A stretch of DNA of 64,000 nucleotides, taken from positions 558,001 through 622,000 of the forward strand of contig NZ_JACHJH010000004.1 in NCBI RefSeq assembly GCF_014203555.1, written 5' to 3'. The notes beneath the pieces are model-generated. The model saw only the letters and a program-made list of their open reading frames with translations, did not search any database and had not been told where the DNA came from. Positions 52,365 through 63,004 of the stretch are shown here, in pieces; the stretch's first letter is position 1; the number at the start of each line of letters is the position of its first letter. The DNA is from Streptomyces olivoverticillatus. GTDB taxonomy: Bacteria; Actinomycetota; Actinomycetes; Streptomycetales; Streptomycetaceae. Made by a program: the position numbers and the translations under genes.

Positions 52365-52883
52365 ATGTCCGCTCTCACTAATGTCGTCACCGTCCGCAGG
52401 GCCCGCACCAGCGATGTGCCCGCCGTCCGCCGGCTCATCAACGCCTACGCGCGCGATCGCATCCTGCTGGACAAAGCCACGGTGACGCTTTACGAGGACA
52501 TCCAGGAGTTCTGGGTCGCCGAGCGGGACGAGGACGGTACCGTCATCGGATGCGGTGCGCTGCATGTGATGTGGGAAGACCTCGCCGAGGTGCGCACTCT
52601 TGCCGTAGACCCGGATGTCCGGGGCGGGGGAGTCGGCCACCTGGTACTGGACAAGCTGCTGCGGACCGCGCGCTGGCTGGGTGTGCGGCGCATTTTCTGC
52701 CTCACCTTCGAAGTCGACTTCTTCAGGAAGCACGGCTTCACCGAGATCGGAGAGACCCCGGTGGACGGTGATGTCTACAGCGAGCTGCTGCGTTCCTATG
52801 ACGAGGGCGTTGCCGAGTTCCTGGGTCTCGAACGGGTGAAGCCGAACACCCTTGGCAACAGCCGGATGCTTCTGCATCTGTGA
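52365..52883 (+). CDS. argA: amino-acid N-acetyltransferase (N-acetylglutamate synthase, short GNAT type)
   Basis: 172 residues, single GNAT domain. VRRARTSDVPAVRRLINAYA, VIGCGALHVMWEDLAEVRTL, acetyl-CoA loop DVRGGGVGHLVL, FFRKHGFTEIGETPV, and ending KPNTLGNSRMLLHL. It closely resembles mycobacterial ArgA (Rv2747), which acetylates glutamate/glutamine for arginine synthesis; identity is by recollection. Downstream of the BlaI-type gene by 9 bp, so co-transcribed. Confidence 0.87.
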   Translation: MSALTNVVTVRRARTSDVPAVRRLINAYARDRILLDKATVTLYEDIQEFWVAERDEDGTVIGCGALHVMWEDLAEVRTLAVDPDVRGGGVGHLVLDKLLRTARWLGVRRIFCLTFEVDFFRKHGFTEIGETPVDGDVYSELLRSYDEGVAEFLGLERVKPNTLGNSRMLLHL

Positions 52884-53045
52884 GTGCGGTCCCTATGTCC
52901 GAATCGCGCCCCTATCGTGCGGACCCGGAAGCCATCGTTCCCAGGCGGAAGGCGGGCTGAACCTTCCCGGGGGGTTTGTGTTTTTCCGGGAAAGGCGGTT
53001 TGCTATTCCTCCGTAATCCCTTTTCCGCTGATGAAAGGAATCCCC

Positions 53046-53387
53046 GTGGCGCAGAAGGTTCAGGTCCTTCTTGTCGACGACCTCGACGGCGGCGAGGCCG
53101 ACGAGACGGTCACGTTCGCCCTGGACGGCAAGTCCTACGAGATCGACCTCACCACGGCCAACGCGGACAAGCTGCGCGGGGCGCTGGCGGACTACGTGAA
53201 GTCGGCCCGCCGCACCGGTGGCCGCGCCGCCGGCAGCCGTGGCAAGGCCCGTGCCGCCGCTGCCTCCGCCGGCAGCCCGGACACCGCGAAGATCCGCGCC
53301 TGGGCCAAGGAGAACGGCTACAACGTCAACGACCGCGGCCGTGTCCCCGCCGACATCCGCGAGGCGTACGAGAAGGCCAACGCCTGA
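53046..53387 (+). CDS. lsr2: Lsr2 nucleoid-associated xenogeneic silencer
   Basis: 113 residues. H-NS-like protein that binds AT-rich DNA and silences foreign genes. N-terminal dimerisation part KVQVLLVDDLDGGEADETV; C-terminal DNA-binding part IRAWAKENGYNVNDRGRVPA with the RGR minor-groove hook. GTG at 53046 follows AAAGGAA by 5 bases; the open frame upstream to 52884 is leader. Confidence 0.95.
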   Translation: MAQKVQVLLVDDLDGGEADETVTFALDGKSYEIDLTTANADKLRGALADYVKSARRTGGRAAGSRGKARAAAASAGSPDTAKIRAWAKENGYNVNDRGRVPADIREAYEKANA

Positions 53388-54019
53388 TCCTCAGGCCCTC
53401 TCGGTCGATCTCCCGGCGGCTGATCCCTGCGCGCCACCCCAGCGCGCAGCAGCCGGGCCCGGTGGCACTCCGTGGCCGCCGCGCTCACCAGCCGCACGAG
53501 GTCGGGGGCGCCCCCATCGCCCCCGAGCCCCGTTGCCGGAAGCGTCGGTTCCACCTCGCGGCCCGGATCGGGAGGCCGCACCCACACGGCCTCCACGGCC
53601 TCCCGCCACCGGATCCCCGGCGGCGAGACGGGCACGGGAGCGACGATCCGGCCGCCCTGCCCCAGCGGCTCGAGGTCCAGGGCGATGTCGCCCCACTCCA
53701 GCCAGGCCAGCAGCTCCGGCAGCTCGTCGGCGCTGCCCGCGGCGGTCAGGAACCACATCTTCCGGGCCGGTACGTCGAGTGCGACCGGCCCTGTGGCGGG
53801 CAGCCGGCCCAGCACGGAGAACCCGACGGCGGCCGGCATCCCCAGCGCGTCGAAGCGCACCCCCGTGAGCAGCTCGAGGGGCCCCTCGCCGGTCACCGGC
53901 GCGGTGGGCCAGCCGAGCACGCACTCGTACCACTGGCGCCGCCGACGCCGCAGCCGGTGGTCCCGCGGCGGGCGTGGCTCGTCCAAGGGGCGGCAGGGGT
54001 GTGGAGGGGCTACCGTCAT
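53318..54019 (-). CDS. SCO3374-type conserved hypothetical protein
   Basis: 233 residues, found next to lsr2 in Streptomyces. GWPTAPVTGEGPLELLTG near residue 37 and LDVPARKMWFLTAAGSADEL near residue 80 give a faint resemblance to the N-terminal part of bifunctional primase/polymerase-like domains, but no catalytic residues can be named. The 3' end overlaps the end of lsr2 by about 70 bp on the opposite strand. No ribosome site before the ATG. Confidence 0.7.
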   Translation of the reverse strand: MTVAPPHPCRPLDEPRPPRDHRLRRRRRQWYECVLGWPTAPVTGEGPLELLTGVRFDALGMPAAVGFSVLGRLPATGPVALDVPARKMWFLTAAGSADELPELLAWLEWGDIALDLEPLGQGGRIVAPVPVSPPGIRWREAVEAVWVRPPDPGREVEPTLPATGLGGDGGAPDLVRLVSAAATECHRARLLRAGVARRDQPPGDRPRGPEDQALAFSYASRMSAGTRPRSLTL

Positions 54020-54125
54020 GAACGGTGCAACTGTGCAAGACCCAAGAGGTTACGCAGGGTTGATAGTTGGGCACGCTCCGTATAGGGCGTAAGGGGCGCA
54101 GAGGCGCTTCGGGTGGCGCGAGGGT

Positions 54126-54141
54126 GTTCGCCCGTAGCGGA
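54126..54141. promoter_or_regulatory. ClgR-box-like site 1
   Basis: GTTCGC-N5-GCGGA. Fits the CGC-N5-GCG core of ClgR boxes, known from clp promoters of actinobacteria. Confidence 0.45.
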
Positions 54142-54292
54142 TGGAGGGGGGCCGCGCCGCATGGACTGTTCGTGCGCGCGGGTAAGACGTTCCCCGTGGG
54201 AAGAGGCTGTATAGCGCCGTCATAGCGGCGTCCGGAGCGCGTCACCGGGGGTGGTGGCAGGGCTGCGGGCGGGCGTGCCGGGACAAGCGGGC

Positions 54293-54308
54293 GTTCGCCG
54301 TGGGCGTA
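54293..54308. promoter_or_regulatory. ClgR-box-like site 2
   Basis: GTTCGC-N5-GCGTA, the same CGC-N5-GCG core, 238 bp before the clpC start. Confidence 0.45.
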
Positions 54309-54446
54309 GTGGTGGTGGGCGTATATGCCTGGCCTGCGGGAACATCGTCTCCCACCATCGGGTTGGAGGAGTTGTCGGCTGTTCGGCAGTAGGTTTCCCC
54401 GCCGACGCGGGGTGATCCGGACGGATGTCGGCAGTTGGAATGAGCT

Positions 54447-54469
54447 GTCCCGTCCTGCGGGACTAGCAT
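54447..54469 (+). promoter_or_regulatory. inverted repeat and -10 region of clpC
   Basis: GTCCCG and CGGGAC with 5-base spacing directly precede TAGCAT (54464-54469), a plausible -10. The repeat would lie in the spacer of the promoter. Confidence 0.4.
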
Positions 54470-54530
54470 GCGGAAGGACAGGGAGGGGACCGACCCCTAA
54501 CTGCCTGACCGCTCTGAGGAGCGATTAACG

Positions 54531-57056
<2,526 letters not shown>

Positions 57057-57082
57057 GCGATTTCCTTAGGGATTGAATGGAG

Positions 57083-57127
57083 ATCGGCCCCGGGATCATT
57101 GAATGGTCCCGGGGTCGATTTTCTTTT
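57083..57127. terminator. intrinsic terminator after clpC
   Basis: 17-bp stem with two G-U pairs (57083-57099 with 57103-57119), loop TGA, then TTTTCTTTT. It also faces the end of the convergent NACHT gene. Confidence 0.88.
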
Positions 57128-57139
57128 CAGTGGTAGGCG

Positions 57140-60100
57140 TTATAGGGCAGGCGGGTTTTCGACGACCTCGAAGCGATCGCAGAAGTGGTCGGCGCCCAGG
57201 ATCGTCAGCAGATGGTTGGCCGCATAAATCTTCACCGGAAGCGGCGGCGGTCCGTGGTAGCCGGTGAGGTCCCACACGATGGTGGAGCCGGCGGGGGAGG
57301 TGTTGAGACATAGCGTGCGCATGCCCGGGAAGACCCTGAGCACTTCCCTGTCGAGCGATGTCCTTTCGCCAAGCCGGAGCATCAGAGAAGTCACCTGTGG
57401 CAAAGGCGGCATGGCTGCGATATCTCGCGCCGTGCACATCCGCAGTTCCAGATCGGCGAGATGCTCGGCCTCGGCGAGCCGGCGAAGCCCCCCGGGCTGG
57501 AAGCCGAGATCGGCCGTATCAATGCTCAGTGAGCGCAGCGCCGAGCCGGCCAGGGCGGATATGTCCTGCAGATGGCGACAGGCGGTAAGCCTGAGGACCT
57601 CGATCTCCGGGTGACCGTGGAGAAAGCCCAGATCGCTCAGACGGGAGTTGAACAGATTCAGCGACCGGACCTCCCGTCCGTCGAAGGCCCGGCGCAGTTC
57701 CTCCGGCCTGTGGTGGCCCTGGAGGTAATAAGTGTCGACAGTGCCCAGCAGAGGCACCTGCTGCAGCTGCCGGTGCGAGCTGATGTAGAGCTTGACATCG
57801 CTGAGCCGCATGGTCGCCAAAACCTCTTCCGCATACTTCCGCGGATCGGCGCTGTCCCAGCCGAAAGCCACCTGCTGCCGCACCCCGGCCGAGTCGTGCT
57901 GCCCGTACCGCCGCAGCAGCGGGTGTGCCGCGTCCCCCAGGGAGCGCAGGACCGACACGACTGCCGGCGCGGCATCGGCGGGCAGGCTCTCGGGCTCGGG
58001 CAGATGCGGCAGCACCTCCGGCCCCAGTGACGACAGAAGGTCGGTCTCGGCTCGGCTGATGGGAGCGCCCAGTGCTCGTACGCCCTGCCACACCGCCTGG
58101 TGCTGGTCTTCGTCCAGATGCCGGGCGCTGATCGCGCACTCGGCCGCCAGCGTCCGCAGGGCCCACTTCCGTTCCCGGTCCGTGCCGTGGTCACCCGCAG
58201 TGATCAGCTCGCCGACGACCAGCCGCACCTCGCTGCGCCCGCAGTGGCCGACGACCAGCCGGATGACGTCCTGCCACTGCTCCTCGGCCGCGTGCCCCAG
58301 CAGCTCCTGCAAACTGTCGCTTTCCTGGAATTCCTTGGCCGCGAGATAGTCCTGGAAGGTGCGGTGGATGAATTGGACGGAATCCGCCGAACGTTCCTGC
58401 AGCAGCCCGCTGCGGTTGAGCAGGTGCGTGAGCACGTCGTGGGCCGAGCCTTGTTTCCGTACGTTCCGAAGGCCCTTCATCGCGAATTCCAGCTGGCGTG
58501 CCGCTTCGGCGCGTGAGAGCTGTGCGCGGCCGTTTCTCACCAGCCAGACCGCAATGCGCTGGAGCAGCTGGCGGCCGTCGTCGACGGTCAGCCGGATGCC
58601 CTCCGGCTCGCTGATCCGGCGGATGTCGTCGCGGTTGCCGAGCAGCATGGACAGCGCGGCCTCGTAGAGGTGCCACCTGGTCTCCGGGAGCAGGCCGCTG
58701 CGGCGACGGTGCAGGGCACAGACGACAGCGCACAGCAGGGGCGTGCGCGCCAGCTCGCGCAGGGCCGAGTTGCGCCCGAATTCCCGGCGCAGATCGCGTT
58801 CGAGAGAGGTGATCCGCGCGATCTCCCGCTCGGCCCGCTGGTCGTCGGCGAACATGCCGCATTCCAGCCGGGCCGCCTTGTGCCAGGCGGCCGTGAACGC
58901 CTGGATGTCCGCGTCGCCCATCGGCAGCAGCCGCAGCTCTTCGAAGCGCTCGGCCTTGAGCCAGTCCTCTTCGACGGCGAGTGGTCGCACCGTGACCAGG
59001 CACCGGGTGTCCGGGTACATCCGCAGCAGCTGCGCCAGCCATCGCCGGGCAGGCGCCCGGTCGGCCTGGGGGAGCTCGTCCAGGCCGTCGATCAGCAGCA
59101 GGGCACGGCCGCCTGCCAGCACGCGCCCGGCCCAGCCGTCCGGCGCGGCGTCGACGGGAAGCTGGGCGACGGCGGGGAGCTGGGAGGGCGTGGGGCCGGC
59201 GATGCCCTGGGCCGCCAGGCTGCGCATGGGCACCACGAAGGGGACGAGTCCGTTCAGCTCGCCGAGCGCCAGGGGAAGGGTCGAGCAGGCGGCGTGCGAG
59301 GCGAGCCACCACACCAGGGTGGTCTTGCCCGCGCCGGCCTCGCCGCGCAGCACGGTCCGCGGCCGGGAGGCGAGCAGCTCCTCGATGCGCTGCGGTTGCG
59401 CATGCGGTTGAGTGTGCGGTTCCGGGTGCCGGGAAGCCACTGCCTCCAGGCTCAGATACGCCGTGTCCAGATCCCAGCTGTTCTCGTTCGTGCCCAGATC
59501 GTCGAGGCCGAAGACCTCCATGCGGCTGTAGCGGGCCTTGACCGCCTTCGCGTACTGCTCCTCGAAGGCCAGCTCGCCCGAGTCGGGGGAGTTCAGCCGG
59601 GCGAGCGGTGGCGCGGCCGGCCAGTTGCGCCGCAGGTGGAAGGTGAACTCGTACTCCTGGAAGATCCGCGAGAGCGGGACGGCGTCGATGGCGGAGGACT
59701 GCCAGCCGTGGGGATCCTCGACGGCTATCCCCAGCAGGAACGTGCCTGCGAAGAGCGGGCCGCCGGACAGGCCCGCCCAGGGGGAGCAGTCCGGCAGCGG
59801 GCTGGGCGGGTGGTGGTCGCCGTGCAGGACGTAGCGCCCCCTCATGCGGCCGTCGAGGGGAGTGAGGGTGCCCTGGACCTGCACGGCCTCCAGTTCGTCC
59901 AGGCCGGGCTGCCCGTACCGCTGGACCCGCGGGAATCCCAGCATCTGGCAGCCGCGCACCGGTCCCTGGGTGCCGAGGGTGCCCCAGCGCAGGGGCGCGT
60001 AGGCGGCGGGGGAGAGCCCGTACGGAGCTCTCAGCAGCGCGGCGTCGCAGACGTCGGGGTCGCCTGCCCACAAGATCTCGCATGGGGCGAGGCCCACCCC

Positions 60101-60259
60101 GCCTGGCGCGATGGCGTCGACCGTCCCCCTGGGATCCGGCCCCAGGATGTGGGCGCTGGTCAGCACCAGGCGCGGTGTCAGCAGCACCCCGCTGCCCTGC
60201 TGCGCCCCCAGGACCGCCACCAGCCGGTCCTCGACGCCCGGCGAGGACCCGCCCGTCAC
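57140..60259 (-). CDS. trypsin-NACHT-LRR STAND protein (NLR-like conflict protein)
   Basis: 1039 residues. N-terminal trypsin-like protease with an intact triad: His37 in LTSAHIL, Asp72 in CDAALL, Ser165 in GLSGGPLF. No signal peptide, so cytoplasmic. NACHT NTPase: Walker A GEAGAGKTT at 306-314, Walker B LLLIDGLDE at 387-395, then the typical ARTPLLCAVVCALH and FIHRTFQDYLAAKEF winged-helix end. Residues about 650-850 are helical (HEAT-like), 860-1010 leucine-rich repeats (SLNLFNSRLSDLGFL). Architecture: protease effector, switch, sensor. Starts at GTG overlapping the upstream trypco2-like gene by 4 bp. Convergent with clpC. Confidence 0.88.
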   Translation of the reverse strand: MTGGSSPGVEDRLVAVLGAQQGSGVLLTPRLVLTSAHILGPDPRGTVDAIAPGGVGLAPCEILWAGDPDVCDAALLRAPYGLSPAAYAPLRWGTLGTQGPVRGCQMLGFPRVQRYGQPGLDELEAVQVQGTLTPLDGRMRGRYVLHGDHHPPSPLPDCSPWAGLSGGPLFAGTFLLGIAVEDPHGWQSSAIDAVPLSRIFQEYEFTFHLRRNWPAAPPLARLNSPDSGELAFEEQYAKAVKARYSRMEVFGLDDLGTNENSWDLDTAYLSLEAVASRHPEPHTQPHAQPQRIEELLASRPRTVLRGEAGAGKTTLVWWLASHAACSTLPLALGELNGLVPFVVPMRSLAAQGIAGPTPSQLPAVAQLPVDAAPDGWAGRVLAGGRALLLIDGLDELPQADRAPARRWLAQLLRMYPDTRCLVTVRPLAVEEDWLKAERFEELRLLPMGDADIQAFTAAWHKAARLECGMFADDQRAEREIARITSLERDLRREFGRNSALRELARTPLLCAVVCALHRRRSGLLPETRWHLYEAALSMLLGNRDDIRRISEPEGIRLTVDDGRQLLQRIAVWLVRNGRAQLSRAEAARQLEFAMKGLRNVRKQGSAHDVLTHLLNRSGLLQERSADSVQFIHRTFQDYLAAKEFQESDSLQELLGHAAEEQWQDVIRLVVGHCGRSEVRLVVGELITAGDHGTDRERKWALRTLAAECAISARHLDEDQHQAVWQGVRALGAPISRAETDLLSSLGPEVLPHLPEPESLPADAAPAVVSVLRSLGDAAHPLLRRYGQHDSAGVRQQVAFGWDSADPRKYAEEVLATMRLSDVKLYISSHRQLQQVPLLGTVDTYYLQGHHRPEELRRAFDGREVRSLNLFNSRLSDLGFLHGHPEIEVLRLTACRHLQDISALAGSALRSLSIDTADLGFQPGGLRRLAEAEHLADLELRMCTARDIAAMPPLPQVTSLMLRLGERTSLDREVLRVFPGMRTLCLNTSPAGSTIVWDLTGYHGPPPLPVKIYAANHLLTILGADHFCDRFEVVENPPAL

Positions 60260-60597
60260 TGCCCTGCCGCGGGGCCGAACCCGGACACCCCCGCGGGCCG
60301 GTCGTTGCCCACCTTCCAGCCGCTGCCCGTGCGCCGGTCCTTCGGCGTCAGCGTGAAGGCGACCTTGTGGGTGCGCGTCGAGCCGCGCGAGCCCTCCGCG
60401 CCCGCCTCGACGATCCAGGCCTTGACCCCGCCCGTGCCCTTCACGTCCCGGCGGAGCTCCACGGTGAACTCCATGGAGATCTCGCCGACGTCGAACGTCA
60501 GTTCCTGACCCGCTCCGGCCGTTGCCGCGCTCATCAGGCCGTCCCGGACGGCTTGTACCGCATCCGCGAGCTCGATGTCCTCGAAGCCGTTTCCCAC
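60256..60597 (-). CDS. trypco2-like (trypsin co-occurring domain) protein
   Basis: 113 residues. IELADAVQAVRDGLMSAATA, then QELTFDVGEISMEFTVELRR and TRTHKVAFTLTPK: the pattern of the trypco2 domain, described by comparative genomics as a partner of trypsin-NTPase conflict systems. Probably a small beta-rich adaptor that binds or regulates the protease. GTG with GGGGGG 7 bases upstream; overlaps the protease-NACHT start (GTGA). First gene of the two-gene operon. Confidence 0.82.
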   Translation of the reverse strand: MGNGFEDIELADAVQAVRDGLMSAATAGAGQELTFDVGEISMEFTVELRRDVKGTGGVKAWIVEAGAEGSRGSTRTHKVAFTLTPKDRRTGSGWKVGNDRPAGVSGFGPAAGQ

Positions 60598-60935
60598 GCC
60601 GTCGCCCCCCGCTACGCCTCGTATGCACGTGCTGACCGGGAGCGTACCGCCGGGCAGGGGCTCCGGTCCCCGGAAACGGAGGAGCCGTGCGGCCCTCCGC
60701 GGTGACAAGGCGCACAGGGCCGCACGGGCCTACTAGCCGCAATAGTGATATCCGGCCCGGCCCCGATCCGGGATTCAGGCCCGGAATGCCATGGAGTAAG
60801 TGACCAAATGCCCTCGCCCTTGCTACGGCATTCGCTAGTAGGAGGGCCTCTTGGCAACCCTGCATTCGCTGGTTATCAAGGTATGGCGATCCCGGTCAGC
60901 CGCCGGGATTCATTCACGCCTGGAGGTTTATCCGC
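60598..60935. other. divergent promoter region and long M23 leader
   Basis: 338 bp between the trypco2-like gene and the M23 peptidase gene. No gene. The right part holds pairing segments AATGCC/GGCATT (about 60806-60832) and ATCCCGG/CCGGGAT (60889-60909), which may be a structured leader; it matches no riboswitch I can name. Confidence 0.45.
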
Positions 60936-61658
60936 ATGCCGAAGCGCACCGCTTTCCGTAACGCGAGCAAGACCGTTCTCCGCCCCCGCGCCGCCGTCCT
61001 GGTGGCTGCCGGGCTGGGAGTCTCGGTCGCGCTCGGTTCCGGGGTCGCGCTCGCGGCGGAGACCACGCTGAGTGAGATTCCGGCGTCCGCGTCCGTCACC
61101 GGCCTCGGCGACGCGCTCCATGCGCAGGCCTCGACCCAGTTGAAGGCCGCGGAGAAGGAGAAGCAGGCCGAGCAGGCCGCCGCCGAGCAGGCCAAGCGCG
61201 AGGCCGACAAGCGAGCCGAGGACGCGCGGAAGCGCGCCCAGGCCTGGGTCGCCCCCGTGGACGGCTACGAGGTCGGCCAGCCGTTCGGCAAGGACGGCGA
61301 GATGTGGGCCCACAAGCACAGCGGCCAGGACCTGGTCGTGAACAGCGGTACGTCCGTGAAGGCCGTGCACGGCGGTACGGTCGTCAAGGCCGGCCCGAAC
61401 GGCGGCGGCGACGGCCCCGCGTACGGCAACGCGATCGTGGTCAAGCACGCCGACGACACGTACTCGCAGTACGCGCACCTCTCGCAGGTGGACGTCGAGG
61501 TCGGCCAGGCCGTGACCACCGGCCAGGAGATCGGCCTGTCCGGCTCCACCGGCAACTCCAGCGGCCCCCACCTGCACTTCGAGATCCGTACGACGCCGAA
61601 CTACGGCTCCGCCGTCGAGCCGGTCGGCTTCCTCAAGGAGCACGGCGAGAAGCTCTGA
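60936..61658 (+). CDS. M23 family metallopeptidase (secreted, coiled coil + LytM)
   Basis: 240 residues. Signal peptide ending at VALAA, an Ala/Lys/Glu coiled coil at 65-100 (KAAEKEKQAEQAAAEQAKRE), then the LytM/M23 domain: zinc ligands in HKHSGQDLVV and PHLHFEIRT, and YAHLSQVDVEVGQAV. Cuts peptide cross-links of peptidoglycan, or activates another hydrolase. TGGAGG lies before the ATG. Lies beside the cse cell-envelope stress genes. Confidence 0.93.
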   Translation: MPKRTAFRNASKTVLRPRAAVLVAAGLGVSVALGSGVALAAETTLSEIPASASVTGLGDALHAQASTQLKAAEKEKQAEQAAAEQAKREADKRAEDARKRAQAWVAPVDGYEVGQPFGKDGEMWAHKHSGQDLVVNSGTSVKAVHGGTVVKAGPNGGGDGPAYGNAIVVKHADDTYSQYAHLSQVDVEVGQAVTTGQEIGLSGSTGNSSGPHLHFEIRTTPNYGSAVEPVGFLKEHGEKL

Positions 61659-61677
61659 CCCGGCCAAGGCCCTCCGG

Positions 61678-62976
61678 TCACACCGAAATGATCGGGAAGC
61701 TTCCGGTGCTCGTCGGCGACGACTCCGGGAGCCACAGCACCGCGATCGCCCCGCTGCCGCCCTCCACCTCGGGGTCGGCGTTGCGGAAGGTCAGACGGGC
61801 GCCCAGCACCCTGGCCTGGCCGGCGGCGATGGTCAGACCCAGGCCGTGGCCCTTGCCCGCGCGGTCCTTGCTGCCCGTGCGGAAGCGGCTGGGGCCCTCG
61901 CGCAGCAGCTCCTCGGGGAAGCCGGGGCCGTGGTCGCGCACGCGCAGCACCCGGCCCTCGACAGTGACCTCGATGGGCGCTCTGCCGTGCTTGGCGGCAT
62001 TGGCCAGCAGATTCCCGAGGATCCGCTCCAGCCTGCGCGGGTCGGTGGACACGTAGGCGTCCCGCACGACCTTCACCCGGGCCTCCGGCGCCACCGAGCG
62101 CACCCGGCGCTGCACGAACTCGCCCAGCTCGATGTCCTGCATCTCCGCCCGCTCCGCGAAGCTGTCCAGCCGGGCGACCTCCAGCACGTCCTCGACGAGG
62201 GTGCGCATGGCCTGCGCCCGGTCCCGTACGAGCTCGGTGGGCCGGCCCGGCGGCAGCAGCTCGGCAGCGGTGAGCAGCCCGGTGACGGGGGTGCGCAGCT
62301 CGTGCGCGATGTCCGCGGTGACGCGGCGCTCGGCCTCCAGCCGGTCGCGCAGCGCCTCGGCCATGCCGTCGACCGCGCGGGCCAGGTCGTCCGTCTCGTC
62401 GCGCAGCACCCGGCCGCCGATGGCGTCGCGCACGCGCACGTCCGGATCGCCGTCGGCGAGCTTGCGGGCGGCGGTGGCCGCCTTGCGCAGCCGCCGCGAG
62501 AGCTGGCCGCCGACGAGGATGCCCAGCGCACAGCCGCCCAGCACGACGGAGACCGAGCCGATGATCAGCGCCCGGTCGAGGTCGTTGAGGATGTCGTAGC
62601 GGTCCTTGAACCGGGTGTGGATGGAGAGGATCTTGCCGTTGCGGAGCGGCGTCGAGGCCCACACCTCGGGCGCCTCGCTGCCGCCGTCCTGCAGGTAGGT
62701 GGCGCGCAGACCCAGGTCCGCGGCTTCCCGCAGGGGCTTGGGCAGGTCGGGGTCGTCGATCTTCGCGCGGAGCATCAGCTTGCCGCCGGTCGACTCGTAG
62801 TACCGCTGGGCGATCTGAACCCGGTCGTCCATCTGGTCGCGGCTGCTGTTGAGCAGGGAGACGCGCGCCGCGTTGTGCACGACGAGACTGAGCGCGACGG
62901 CGACGAGCGCGCCGACGGCCGCGATGGCCAGGCTGACCTTCCAGCGCAGGCCGCTGCGGAGGGCGAGCGTCACCAC
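61678..62976 (-). CDS. cseC: sensor histidine kinase CseC
   Basis: 432 residues. Two membrane helices (VSLAIAAVGALVAVALSLVV and LIIGSVSVVLGGCALGILVG) flank an extracytoplasmic sensor of about 100 residues; HAMP follows, then HisKA with phospho-acceptor His in VTADIAHELRTPVTG and an HATPase domain (NLLANAAKHG, GKGHGLGLTIAAG). In S. coelicolor CseC senses cell-wall damage and through CseB turns on sigE. Starts GTG-GTG; either could be used. 28 bp after cseB. Confidence 0.9.
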   Translation of the reverse strand: MVTLALRSGLRWKVSLAIAAVGALVAVALSLVVHNAARVSLLNSSRDQMDDRVQIAQRYYESTGGKLMLRAKIDDPDLPKPLREAADLGLRATYLQDGGSEAPEVWASTPLRNGKILSIHTRFKDRYDILNDLDRALIIGSVSVVLGGCALGILVGGQLSRRLRKAATAARKLADGDPDVRVRDAIGGRVLRDETDDLARAVDGMAEALRDRLEAERRVTADIAHELRTPVTGLLTAAELLPPGRPTELVRDRAQAMRTLVEDVLEVARLDSFAERAEMQDIELGEFVQRRVRSVAPEARVKVVRDAYVSTDPRRLERILGNLLANAAKHGRAPIEVTVEGRVLRVRDHGPGFPEELLREGPSRFRTGSKDRAGKGHGLGLTIAAGQARVLGARLTFRNADPEVEGGSGAIAVLWLPESSPTSTGSFPIISV

Positions 62977-63004
62977 GACACGACCAGGGTGTTCACGAAA
63001 GCCG

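Larger units (their letters stand above)
54020..54530. other. long clpC upstream region
   Basis: 511 bp without a gene. Contains two ClgR-box-like sites and an inverted repeat abutting a -10-like TAGCAT, described separately. Confidence 0.6.

Noticed and set aside
53318..54019. Archaeo-eukaryotic primase-like enzyme
   Set aside because: Only a short GWPTAPVTG-type resemblance; no catalytic Asp motif could be identified, so function is left open.
60260..60865. Upstream extension of the trypsin-NACHT protein by 202 codons
   Set aside because: It runs antiphase through the trypco2-like gene and has no conserved sequence; the GTG at 60259 with 4-bp overlap is the natural start.
60800..60935. 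c-di-AMP (ydaO) riboswitch upstream of the M23 gene
   Set aside because: The conserved ydaO sequence blocks as I remember them are not present.
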